From the NCBI RefSeq assembly GCF_047495495.1, contig NZ_CP179930.1, positions 2,914,001-2,978,000 on the forward strand: a stretch of DNA of 64,000 bases, in the 5' to 3' direction. The DNA comes from Zymobacter sp047495495 (GTDB lineage Bacteria; Pseudomonadota; Gammaproteobacteria; Pseudomonadales; Halomonadaceae). Below, piece by piece: positions 53,480-61,556 of the stretch (position 1 is the first letter of the stretch; every line of letters begins with the position of its first letter). The notes below the pieces were generated by a model, which saw only the letters and a program-made list of their open reading frames with translations, made no database searches and was not told the DNA's origin. A program made the translations under genes and the position numbers.

Positions 53480-54148
53480 ATGAAACTCTATGTTTATGAC
53501 CACTGCCCGTTCTGCATTAAAGCCCGCATGGTATTCGGTCTGAAACAGGTTCCCGTCGAGCTGGAAACCGTGCTCAACGACGACGTCAAAACCCCCACGG
53601 CACTGGTCGGCAAGAAGATGGTGCCGATCCTGCAGAAAGACGACGGTACCGCGATGGGCGAAAGCATGGATATCGTGCGCTACATCGACGAACGCTACCC
53701 GATGCCGGATGGCGAAGAGGTATCCTGCCTAGCGGGGCCGACGCGGCCCGAGATCGCCGAATGGACGAAGAGCGTCATGCCAATCGTCATGCGCCTGACG
53801 ATGCCGCGCTGGGTGAAGGTACCGCTGAAGGAATTCGCGACCGAAAGCGCGCGCAGCTACTTCCGTCACAACAAGGAAAAAATGATCGGCATCAGCTTCG
53901 ATGAAGCGCTGGCCCAGACCGATAGCCTGCTGGCCGAACTGCAGCCGCATCTGGATGCCCTTGTTCCGCTGATCGCTTCTCCTGAGGCCGTGAATGGCGC
54001 ACTGTCCGAAGATGACTTCACCCTCTTCCCCGTGCTGCGCCAGCTGACCGTCGTGAAAGGCCTGACCTTCCCGCCAGCCGTCAATGCCTACCTGCATCAC
54101 ATGGCGACCCGTACGGACATCCCGCTGCACACCAGCGTGGCGCTTTAA
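53480..54148 (+). CDS. grxB: Glutaredoxin 2, copy 1
   Basis: GrxB is an atypical GST-like glutaredoxin that reduces disulphides with glutathione. The 222-residue protein has the thioredoxin-fold half with active site CPFC (residues 9-12), the cis-Pro region MVPILQKDDG and ESMDIVRYID. An all-helical C-terminal half ends DFTLFPVLRQLTVVKGL. GGGAGG precedes ATG 53480; an earlier in-frame codon at 53438 lacks support. A second copy follows after 89 bases. Confidence 0.94.
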   Translation: MKLYVYDHCPFCIKARMVFGLKQVPVELETVLNDDVKTPTALVGKKMVPILQKDDGTAMGESMDIVRYIDERYPMPDGEEVSCLAGPTRPEIAEWTKSVMPIVMRLTMPRWVKVPLKEFATESARSYFRHNKEKMIGISFDEALAQTDSLLAELQPHLDALVPLIASPEAVNGALSEDDFTLFPVLRQLTVVKGLTFPPAVNAYLHHMATRTDIPLHTSVAL

Positions 54149-54237
54149 TCCCACCGTTTTTCGATCAGCATGCCCGTTGCCCACGACATGGGGCAGCGGG
54201 CAGCGACTCGCTTCTTTCCCGCAAGGATACTGTTTCG

Positions 54238-54888
54238 ATGAAACTCTATGTCTATGAATACTGCCCGTTCTGCATCAAGGCGCGCATGATCTTTCCGCTC
54301 AAAGGGCTGTCGTTCGACATGGAAGTTCTGCTGGACGACGACATCCGTACTCCGACCCAACTGATCGGGCGCAAACTGCTGCCTATTCTCGAAAAGGACG
54401 ATGGCAGCCGAATGGGCGAGAGCATGGATATCGTGCACTACGTCGACGCGCTACCGGACACACCAGCCGCGATTACAAGCAAGCGTCGCCGCGAAATCGC
54501 CCAGTGGTGCAGCGCCATTGAGTACACGGTGTATCAGCTGTCGATGTGCCGCTGGGGTGAAATGCCCGTCCACGAGTTCTCAACGCCCAGTGCCAAGGCC
54601 TTCTACGTACGCGGCAAGGAAGCGTGGGTGGGGCCATTCAAGCCGCTGCTGCGCCAAACGCCTGAACTACTGGACGACGTACACCGCGCCCTCGCTCAAC
54701 TCGAGCCATTGATCGAAGCGGACGATGCCGTGAACGGTGAGCTATCGCTCGACGATTTCAGCGTTTTCCCGCTGCTGCATCAGCTGTCCGTCGTCAAGGG
54801 CGTTCAGTACCCGGCTCGAGTCGATGCCTACCGCCGCCGCATGGCCGAGCGCTGCAATATCCCACTCTATGACGAACACGCGATCTGA
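54238..54888 (+). CDS. grxB: Glutaredoxin 2, copy 2
   Basis: This 216-residue GrxB paralogue also has CPFC at residues 9-12, LLPILEKDDGSRMGESMDIVHYVD and the C-terminal DFSVFPLLHQLSVVKGV. It is clearly a tandem duplicate of copy 1 but has diverged across most of the helical half, so the duplication is not recent. GCAAGGA lies upstream. It is probably co-transcribed with copy 1. A terminator follows at 54917-54944. Confidence 0.93.
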   Translation: MKLYVYEYCPFCIKARMIFPLKGLSFDMEVLLDDDIRTPTQLIGRKLLPILEKDDGSRMGESMDIVHYVDALPDTPAAITSKRRREIAQWCSAIEYTVYQLSMCRWGEMPVHEFSTPSAKAFYVRGKEAWVGPFKPLLRQTPELLDDVHRALAQLEPLIEADDAVNGELSLDDFSVFPLLHQLSVVKGVQYPARVDAYRRRMAERCNIPLYDEHAI

Positions 54889-54900
54889 TCGTCTGAAGCC

Positions 54901-54944
54901 CAGAAAGCAGAAAGCAGAAAGGGAAGGCCAAGGCCTCCCCTTTC
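54901..54944. terminator. Terminator after grxB copy 2, preceded by a 7-bp triplicate
   Basis: CAGAAAG is repeated three times at 54901-54921. It runs into a 13-bp stem, GAAAGGGAAGGCC at 54917-54929 with GGCCTCCCCTTTC at 54932-54944 (one mismatch, 2-base loop). TTTC follows. It serves the convergent genes on both sides. Confidence 0.75.
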
Positions 54945-54971
54945 TTTCATCCGTTCGTAATCTACACGCGC

Positions 54972-55439
54972 TTAACGGCTCAGTATGGCGATTTTCATCA
55001 CCGCAATCAGCCCCAGCACGATCGGCACAATGATGTAGAACGCCTGTCGATGCCCGTGTACAGAATTGAACGCGCGCTGAACTTCAGCATTGGCAAGCGC
55101 ATCGGTGCGATTGTCATCTCCCTTATTGCTGTTGGCCGCGTAGGCCTCCATCACCGTCAACAGTCGCTTCGTATAGCGCTTGCTCTGAGTGTCAATCAGG
55201 CTCCATTTGCGCAGCGTCGTATTGACCGTCAGGCGACTGGTCGTTTCCGTGACGGCCTCGATACTGCAGTTGAAGTTGAAGCCGTACGTCCACATGGACG
55301 GCGCACTCTTGGCCAGCAGCGTATGCTGCGCCGCATTCTCTGACGCGATAGTCGCATCAAGATCCAGCATCATATAGCGCAGAATCTTGTAGGCCTCTTC
55401 GACCCCAACCTGCATATCCAGAACACCGGTATAGCTCAT
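54972..55439 (-). CDS. Unknown protein with C-terminal membrane anchor
   Basis: The 155-residue protein has a soluble N-terminal domain of about 105 residues with SYTGVLDMQVGVEEAYKIL and SMWTYGFNFNCSIEAVTETTSRLTVNTTL, which looks like an SRPBCC-type or small alpha/beta fold. A charged linker and a single C-terminal membrane segment (YIIVPIVLGLIAVMKIAIL) follow, so it is probably tail-anchored facing the cytoplasm. I recognise no named family. ATG 55439 follows AGAGGGG; the frame extends to 55493 without support. Confidence 0.72.
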   Translation of the reverse strand: MSYTGVLDMQVGVEEAYKILRYMMLDLDATIASENAAQHTLLAKSAPSMWTYGFNFNCSIEAVTETTSRLTVNTTLRKWSLIDTQSKRYTKRLLTVMEAYAANSNKGDDNRTDALANAEVQRAFNSVHGHRQAFYIIVPIVLGLIAVMKIAILSR

Positions 55440-55714
55440 CGTTTTTCCCCTCTGACATGAAAGCGCGCGTCTTGCACACGCACTGTTCCACACGCACTTT
55501 CCGCGTGAAAACCACTTGTTATCTATAGGATTAACCTGCCCATCATCCCGAATTGCACAGTCTGCGTGTAGGGCAATATTGCCGCAGCGTCATATCGCTA
55601 CGGATAAGAGTGCGCGCTTATTGACGCGTACACTCCTTCAAAGCCACGGCCGTTCTGGAAGACCCAGCGTCTATGGCATACTGTGTCCTTGGCTCTTGAG
55701 GATTATGAACAACC

Positions 55715-56359
55715 ATGGCACACACTCCTTCCACCGCATCCCTTGATCATGGGGCGCTGTTCATCGTGTCCGCGCCCTCCGGCGCCGGCAAGACCAGCCT
55801 AGTGAAAGCGCTGCTGGAGCGCGTCGACCGCATTGGTGTCTCCGTATCGCACACCACGCGCGCCATGCGCCCCGGCGAAGCAGACGGCGTGAACTATCAT
55901 TTCGTCGACGACGCCGCGTTCGAAGCGATGATCGCACGCGGCGAATTCTTCGAGCATGCCCGTGTATTCGATCGCTACTACGGTACGTCGCACCGCGCCG
56001 TCAGTGAAAAGCGCGATAATGGCGAAGACGTAATCCTCGAGATCGACTGGCAGGGCGCTCGCCAGACGCGTGCCGTCTGCCCCGATGCCATCTCCATCTT
56101 CATCCTGCCGCCGTCGCGCGAAGCACTCGAAAGCCGTCTGCAGGGCCGCGGTCAGGACGACGACGAGATCATCGCGCGCCGCATGCGCGATGCCGTCAGC
56201 GAGATGTCTCACTATGATGAGTTCGATTACGTTGTCATCAACGATGACTTCGACGAAGCACTGCGCGACTTCGAAAGCATCATCCGAGCAGAGCGCGTGC
56301 GCCGTGAACGTATCGGCAAAGCACAGGCCGCCCTGCTCGAAGCGCTTGTCACTTCTTGA
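55715..56359 (+). CDS. gmk: Guanylate kinase
   Basis: Gmk phosphorylates GMP to GDP. The 214-residue protein has the P-loop SAPSGAGKTSL (about residues 19-29), the GMP-binding stretch SVSHTTRAMRPGEADGVNYHF, the catalytic region EIDWQGARQTR and the lid SRLQGRGQDDDE. Start and length fit the family. It heads the gmk-rpoZ-spoT cluster. Confidence 0.97.
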   Translation: MAHTPSTASLDHGALFIVSAPSGAGKTSLVKALLERVDRIGVSVSHTTRAMRPGEADGVNYHFVDDAAFEAMIARGEFFEHARVFDRYYGTSHRAVSEKRDNGEDVILEIDWQGARQTRAVCPDAISIFILPPSREALESRLQGRGQDDDEIIARRMRDAVSEMSHYDEFDYVVINDDFDEALRDFESIIRAERVRRERIGKAQAALLEALVTS

Positions 56360-56489
56360 CATAGTCGAGTAGACTGAAAGACAAGCGAACAACTCACCTG
56401 TCGCGGCCTGATGTTTCATCGGATCGCGCGGGTGTTTCCTTTTTTCTGGTGGCGCACACCGCGTCACCACTAGGATCAGGTGATTCTCC

Positions 56490-56741
56490 ATGGCACGTGT
56501 AACCGTCGAAGACTGCCTCGAAAACGTCGAAAACCGCTTCCAACTGGTCATGATCGCCAGCAAGCGCGCTCGTCAGCTGGCCCGCGGCTCCCGTACCCCC
56601 GACCTGCCTTGGGAAAACGACAAACCGACCGTTATGGCACTGCGCGAAATCGCTGCCGGTCAGGTCGATGTCAGCGTGCTCGAAGAACCGCTCGAAGCCA
56701 TGCCGCAACGTCGCATGCCTCAGACCGACAGCAACGTATAA
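56490..56741 (+). CDS. rpoZ: RNA polymerase omega subunit
   Basis: Omega helps assemble RNA polymerase and forms one ppGpp-binding site with beta-prime in gammaproteobacteria. The 83-residue protein begins MARVTVEDCLENVENRFQLV and contains ASKRARQL and PTVMALREIAAG, as in the family. AGGTGA precedes the ATG. It sits between gmk and spoT, the standard order. Confidence 0.97.
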   Translation: MARVTVEDCLENVENRFQLVMIASKRARQLARGSRTPDLPWENDKPTVMALREIAAGQVDVSVLEEPLEAMPQRRMPQTDSNV

Positions 56742-56786
56742 GCGGCCATCGCTCATACCCTATGCCCGCAATCGTGAGCCACGCCC

Positions 56787-58937
56787 ATGTTCACTATCGA
56801 TGATCTGGCGGACCGCCTAGGCAGCTACCTGCCCGATGATGAAATCCGACAGGTCAAGCGGGCCTTCTACTTTGCCGAACAGGCACACGACGGTCAGCGT
56901 CGCCGCTCAGGCGAACCGTACGTTACCCACCCGCTGGCCGTTGCCAATATCTTGGCGAACATGCACATGGACCATCAAAGCCTGATGGCCGCCATGCTGC
57001 ATGATGTTATCGAAGACACCCATGTGCCGCGCGACGCGCTGGCCAAACAGTTTGGCGAAGATGTCGCCAACCTGGTGGATGGTGTGTCGAAACTGGCCAA
57101 GATTGCGTTCCAAGACAAGGCCGTTGCACAGGCGGAAAACCTCCAGAAGATGGTGCTGGCGATGTCGCGTGACATTCGCGTCATCATCGTCAAGCTGGCC
57201 GACCGTCTGCACAACATGCGCACGCTGGGATCGCTTCGCCCCGACAAGAAACGCCGTATTGCTCGCGAAACACTGGAGCTGTACGCGCGAATCGCCAGCC
57301 GTCTGGGCATCAACACCATCCAGATTGAGCTTGAGGATCTGGCCTTTAAGGCCATCCATCCCATGCGCGCGGAACGCATTCAGCGCGCAGTGGCCGCGGC
57401 ACGCGGCACGCGTCGCTCAATGATGCAGAATATCCAACACCGCCTGCAGGAAGGGCTGGACGATGCAGGCCTGCAGTCCAAGGTGCATGGGCGCCAGAAG
57501 CACTTGATGTCGATCTACCGCAAGATGCGCAGCAAGCAGCGTTCCTTCAACGAACTGATGGATGTGTTCGGCTTCCGCATCATTGCGCAGAACATCGACG
57601 ACTGCTATCGCATCCTCGGCATCGTGCATCGGCTCTACAAGCCGGTACCGGGCCGCTTCAAGGACTACATTGCCATTCCGAAGGCCAATGGCTATCAGAG
57701 CCTGCATACCACTCTGTTCGGCCTCAACGGGTTCCCAATCGAGGTGCAGATCCGCACCCGTGATATGGACACCATGGCCAACAACGGGATTGCGGCACAC
57801 TGGCTCTATAAGGCAGGCCAGACCGACAGACCACTGGGCGACGGCAGCCACGCACGCGCTCAGGAATGGGTCAAAAATCTGGTCGAAATTCAGCGCAATG
57901 CTGGCAGCTCGCTGGAGTTCATCGAACACGTCAAAAACGACCTGTTCCCCGACGATATTTATGTGTTCACCCCCAAAGGGCACATCATGGAGCTGCCGCA
58001 CAACGCGACGGCCGTCGACTTCGCCTATGCCGTGCATACTGACATCGGCAACAGCTGCATCGCTTGCCGCATCAACCGTCACTTGGCCTCACTGTCGGCA
58101 CCGCTGACCAGCGGGCAAACGGTTGAGATCATCACTGCCCCCGGCGCAACACCCAATATCAACTGGCTGTCGTTCGTGGTGACCGCCAAGGCGCGCGCAT
58201 CAATCCGCCACTACCTAAAGCACCAGGAACGCAGCGATTCCGTTCAGCTGGGGCGTCGTCTGCTCAGCAAGGCGCTCAGCGCCTTCGGAACGCGGCTTGA
58301 AGAGCTGCCGCCAGGCCGTATGGAAGCTTTCCTCCATGAGGAACAGCTTGAGAACGTCGATGATCTGTTGCATGCCATCGGGCTGGGCAACCGCATTTCT
58401 TACAGCACGGCGCGGCGCTTGGTCGACGAGCAGATGACGCTTGATAACCCTACGCTGCCACAGCAGGATGCGCTTGAGATCAATCCGCACAACGTAGCGG
58501 TCCACTTCGCGCGCTGCTGCTACCCGCTGCCGGGCGACGAGGTGATCGGGCATATCAATGCGGGACGCGGGTTGGAAGTGCACCGCCGTGAATGTCAGCA
58601 GGCGCAGAAGTTTTATCGTCGCGAAGCCGATCAGTGCCTAGCGCTGGTATGGCCCAACACGCTGGACGAGGATTTCCCCTCGGCGCTGCGACTGGACGTG
58701 GCAACACGCCGCGGTCTGCTGGCCGAGCTGACAGAGCGCATCGACTCTAGCGATGCCGACGTCGAGCAGATCCGTATTCAGGAACACGATGCCCGCCTGT
58801 CGGTGGTCACACTGACGCTGGCGGTACGCGATCGCGTCCATCTGGCACGCGTCATCAAGCGATTGCGCGGTGTTCCGGGGCTAGAGCGCATCACGCGCGT
58901 CATCAACACCCCTGCGGCTCCCAGTACGCCAGTGTAA
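56787..58937 (+). CDS. spoT: Bifunctional (p)ppGpp synthase/hydrolase SpoT
   Basis: SpoT makes and degrades (p)ppGpp in the stringent response. The 716-residue protein has the HD hydrolase domain with His72-Asp73 in LHDVIEDT, then the synthetase domain with KDYIAIPKANGYQSLHT. A TGS domain (VFTPKGHIMELPHNATAVDFAYAVH), a conserved-Cys helical region (HFARCCYPLPGD) and a C-terminal ACT domain follow. The intact HD motif indicates active hydrolysis, so this is SpoT and not RelA. It follows rpoZ by 45 bases. Confidence 0.97.
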   Translation: MFTIDDLADRLGSYLPDDEIRQVKRAFYFAEQAHDGQRRRSGEPYVTHPLAVANILANMHMDHQSLMAAMLHDVIEDTHVPRDALAKQFGEDVANLVDGVSKLAKIAFQDKAVAQAENLQKMVLAMSRDIRVIIVKLADRLHNMRTLGSLRPDKKRRIARETLELYARIASRLGINTIQIELEDLAFKAIHPMRAERIQRAVAAARGTRRSMMQNIQHRLQEGLDDAGLQSKVHGRQKHLMSIYRKMRSKQRSFNELMDVFGFRIIAQNIDDCYRILGIVHRLYKPVPGRFKDYIAIPKANGYQSLHTTLFGLNGFPIEVQIRTRDMDTMANNGIAAHWLYKAGQTDRPLGDGSHARAQEWVKNLVEIQRNAGSSLEFIEHVKNDLFPDDIYVFTPKGHIMELPHNATAVDFAYAVHTDIGNSCIACRINRHLASLSAPLTSGQTVEIITAPGATPNINWLSFVVTAKARASIRHYLKHQERSDSVQLGRRLLSKALSAFGTRLEELPPGRMEAFLHEEQLENVDDLLHAIGLGNRISYSTARRLVDEQMTLDNPTLPQQDALEINPHNVAVHFARCCYPLPGDEVIGHINAGRGLEVHRRECQQAQKFYRREADQCLALVWPNTLDEDFPSALRLDVATRRGLLAELTERIDSSDADVEQIRIQEHDARLSVVTLTLAVRDRVHLARVIKRLRGVPGLERITRVINTPAAPSTPV

Positions 58938-59084
58938 GTTAGCACTCAAGAATCTAGCGGCTGGCGACGATGAAGGGAGTAGGATATGGTTTCAGTTCAC
59001 TTCCGACAGTAGGCGCCAGTGCATTTGCTCTGGCGTTATTCATTTCCTTCTGTCATTGCAGAACCTCTTGAGGAGTACAACAAG

Positions 59085-59474
59085 ATGAGCAACCGTGCTG
59101 CCATTCACACTGACAAAGCCCCTGCAGCGATCGGTCCTTACTCACAGGCCATCAAGGCAGGCAACACCATCTACCTGTCCGGTCAGATTCCGCTCGACCC
59201 GGCAACCATGACGCTGGTCGACGGCGGCATCGAAGTCCAGGCGCGTCGTGTTTTCGAAAACATGGCGGCTGTCTGCAAGGCCGCAGGCGGTTCCTTGGGC
59301 GATATGGTCAAGCTCAACCTTTACCTAACCGATCTGGCCAACTTCGAAGCCGTCAACGAAGCGATGAAAGAATTCTTCGACGCACCGTATCCGGCCCGTG
59401 CCGCCATCGGCATCAGCCAGCTCCCGAAAGGCAGCCTGCTTGAAGCCGAAGGCGTCATGGTACTGGGCGACTAA
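59085..59474 (+). CDS. ridA: 2-iminobutanoate/2-iminopropanoate deaminase RidA
   Basis: RidA hydrolyses reactive enamine/imine products of PLP enzymes such as threonine dehydratase. The 129-residue protein has IGPYSQAIKAGNTIYLSGQIPLDP in its first third, the trimer region NLYLTDLANFEAVNE and the signature YPARAAIGISQLPKG with the catalytic Arg. ATG 59085 follows GAGGAG; an in-frame frame open to 59019 is not supported. It lies after spoT as in Pseudomonas. Confidence 0.96.
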   Translation: MSNRAAIHTDKAPAAIGPYSQAIKAGNTIYLSGQIPLDPATMTLVDGGIEVQARRVFENMAAVCKAAGGSLGDMVKLNLYLTDLANFEAVNEAMKEFFDAPYPARAAIGISQLPKGSLLEAEGVMVLGD

Positions 59475-59501
59475 GACCGTCGTTCTAGCAGCGGCCGTGA
59501 A

Positions 59502-59535
59502 CATGCAAGCCCGTGGGGATGTCTGGGCTTGCATG
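59502..59535. terminator. Bidirectional terminator between ridA and the SDR gene
   Basis: CATGCAAGCCC and GGGCTTGCATG form an 11-bp perfect stem around a 12-base loop. It lies 27 bases after the ridA stop and 7 bases after the convergent SDR stop. Confidence 0.75.
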
Positions 59536-59542
59536 CACGCGG

Positions 59543-60388
59543 CTAGCCGCGCGCCTTAAGGATCTGCCGGTACCCATCACGATAGGTGGGGTACAGGAAG
59601 CGATACCCTTGGCGCACCAGTCGAGCACTGCTGCACCGCTTGCTTGAGCGCCGACGCAGCGGCGACTGGATATAGTCGTGCGGCTCGACCTTCAGCTCCT
59701 GCGCCAGCCACGTCATAACATCGTGCAGCGGGGCCGGTTCAAGGTCCGATGCCAAATAGCAGTCATCCAGCGTATCGTTTTCGATAACGCGCTCGATCAG
59801 CCAGGCCAGTACGTTAACTGCGTCATCACGATGAATGCGGTTGGAATACAGCATGGGGACCTGCGGCGCGATGCGCCCCTCTCCGACCTGCCTGATCAAT
59901 CTTTCACGGCCATGGCCGTAAATGCCAGAAAGCCGTACCACGGTTCCCGGAAGCGGACTTGCCAGCAGTCGGCGCTCAGCTTCCAGCATCAATCGTCCCG
60001 AAAATCCTTTGGGCTCCGTTGCGCTCTCTTCATCGACCTCTTCACCCTGATTCTGGTCATATACGGATGTCGATGACACGAAGAAGACATGACGTGGCGG
60101 ACGCTTCTGCTGCTCTGCCAGCGTTAGGACGGCATCCAGCCCCTCGGGGTAGGCCGTCTTATAGGCCGATTCCTCGAAACGCTCGGCACTGACGGCATAG
60201 ACTAGAATATCGGCATCGGGTAACGCCTCCGGCGGTTGTGTCACATCGAAGGCCAGCGGTGTGATACCGCTAGGCAGCCGTTCAGGATGACGCCGCGCAC
60301 CGATCACGCGATGGCCTGCCGCGAGCAGGCGCTCGCCGAGTGCGCTGCCGATATCACCACAACCGAGTATGAGCGTTGTAGAATTCAC
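59543..60388 (-). CDS. NAD-dependent epimerase/SDR-family protein (YeeZ-like)
   Basis: The 281-residue protein is an atypical extended SDR. It has LILGCGDIGSALGERLLAAG (dinucleotide motif GCGDIGS), GARRHPERLP, FVSSTSVYDQNQGE and RLSGIYGHGRERL. It resembles E. coli YeeZ, whose substrate is unknown. I use a GTG start at 60388 because AAGGAG lies 11 bases upstream and the protein then begins just before the nucleotide-binding strand; the frame is open to 60466. It is convergent with ridA and divergent from oxyR. Confidence 0.85.
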   Translation of the reverse strand: MNSTTLILGCGDIGSALGERLLAAGHRVIGARRHPERLPSGITPLAFDVTQPPEALPDADILVYAVSAERFEESAYKTAYPEGLDAVLTLAEQQKRPPRHVFFVSSTSVYDQNQGEEVDEESATEPKGFSGRLMLEAERRLLASPLPGTVVRLSGIYGHGRERLIRQVGEGRIAPQVPMLYSNRIHRDDAVNVLAWLIERVIENDTLDDCYLASDLEPAPLHDVMTWLAQELKVEPHDYIQSPLRRRSSKRCSSARLVRQGYRFLYPTYRDGYRQILKARG

Positions 60389-60541
60389 CGTTGTACCTCT
60401 CCTTGGTAGGCGTGATGCAAGGCCCTGAAAGTATGTGCAATGTGCCGGCATCCTGCCGGAAGGCACTCTGCCACATGCTAGGATTCATGTCAGGACCAAG
60501 GGTACCGGGCGAGACTCTCGCCCCGCAGATGGGTTTGAACC

Positions 60542-61495
60542 ATGACTTTGACAGAACTGCGCTACATCGTGACGTTGTCCCAGGAACGCCATTTCGGCCG
60601 TGCAGCCGAACGCTGCTTCGTCTCGCAGCCGACGCTTTCGGTCGCGGTCAAGAAACTTGAAGAAGAACTGGGCGTCGCCCTGTTCGAGCGCAGCAAGTCC
60701 ACGGTGCAGGTCACCCCAATGGGGGAGCGGATCGTGGCACAGGCGCACCGCGTCCTCGAACAGGCCAACGTCATCAAAGAACTGGCGCATAAAGGGCGAG
60801 ATCAGCTCTCCAGCCCGCTGCGCATCGGCGCCATCTATACCGTCGGACCGTACCTCTTCCCGCATCTGGTGCCAGCACTCAACGAGCTGGCGCCACAGAT
60901 GCCGCTCTACATTGAAGAGAACACGACCGGGCTGCTGCGTCGCAAGCTGCGCGCAGGCGAGCTGGACGTCATCATCGTGGCGCTGCCGTTCACCGAACCA
61001 GACGTACTCACCAAACCGCTGTTCGAAGAACCGTTCGAAGTGCTGCTGCCCGCGGGGCACCCATGGCTGGAACGCGAGTCCATCGACCGCGAGATGCTGA
61101 GCGAGGAACGCGTACTGCTGCTGGGTGAAGGGCACTGCTTCCGCGATCAGATTCTGGATGCCTGCCCAGCGCTGGCCCACCAGATCAATCATCCTGACAA
61201 GGCACTGGTGGCAGAAGGCGGTTCGCTGGAAACTATCCGTCACATGGTCGCATCGGGGCTTGGCATTACCGTGCTGCCGAAGATGGCCACTGGCGTGCAT
61301 GAATACGATTCTGGCATGCTGGCAACGCGTCCGTTCAGCAATCCTGCACCGGGGCGCTCGATTGCCGTGGCATGGCGCACCAGTTTCCCGCGCCCGAAAG
61401 CCATTGACGTGCTGACCAATGCCATCGGGCACTGCCAACCGCTGGGAGAGGCTCCGGGAAGCAGCAACCTCGAACTGCCCGAACATCGGCGCTAA
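60542..61495 (+). CDS. oxyR: Hydrogen-peroxide-sensing LysR-type regulator OxyR
   Basis: OxyR activates peroxide defence genes when two Cys residues form a disulphide. The 317-residue protein has the LysR wHTH (HFGRAAERCFVSQPTLSVAV). In the sensor domain Cys199 and Cys208 lie in GEGHCFRDQILDAC, at exactly the E. coli OxyR numbers and spacing. It lies just upstream of recG, the order known from Pseudomonas. The ribosome site before ATG 60542 is weak. Several of its usual targets are outside the window. Confidence 0.95.
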   Translation: MTLTELRYIVTLSQERHFGRAAERCFVSQPTLSVAVKKLEEELGVALFERSKSTVQVTPMGERIVAQAHRVLEQANVIKELAHKGRDQLSSPLRIGAIYTVGPYLFPHLVPALNELAPQMPLYIEENTTGLLRRKLRAGELDVIIVALPFTEPDVLTKPLFEEPFEVLLPAGHPWLERESIDREMLSEERVLLLGEGHCFRDQILDACPALAHQINHPDKALVAEGGSLETIRHMVASGLGITVLPKMATGVHEYDSGMLATRPFSNPAPGRSIAVAWRTSFPRPKAIDVLTNAIGHCQPLGEAPGSSNLELPEHRR

Positions 61496-61556
61496 GCTTC
61501 TTCATTCGCTGTCCCTACGTTAAGGATAGCAGCCACAACGCGATAAGGAATGAACC

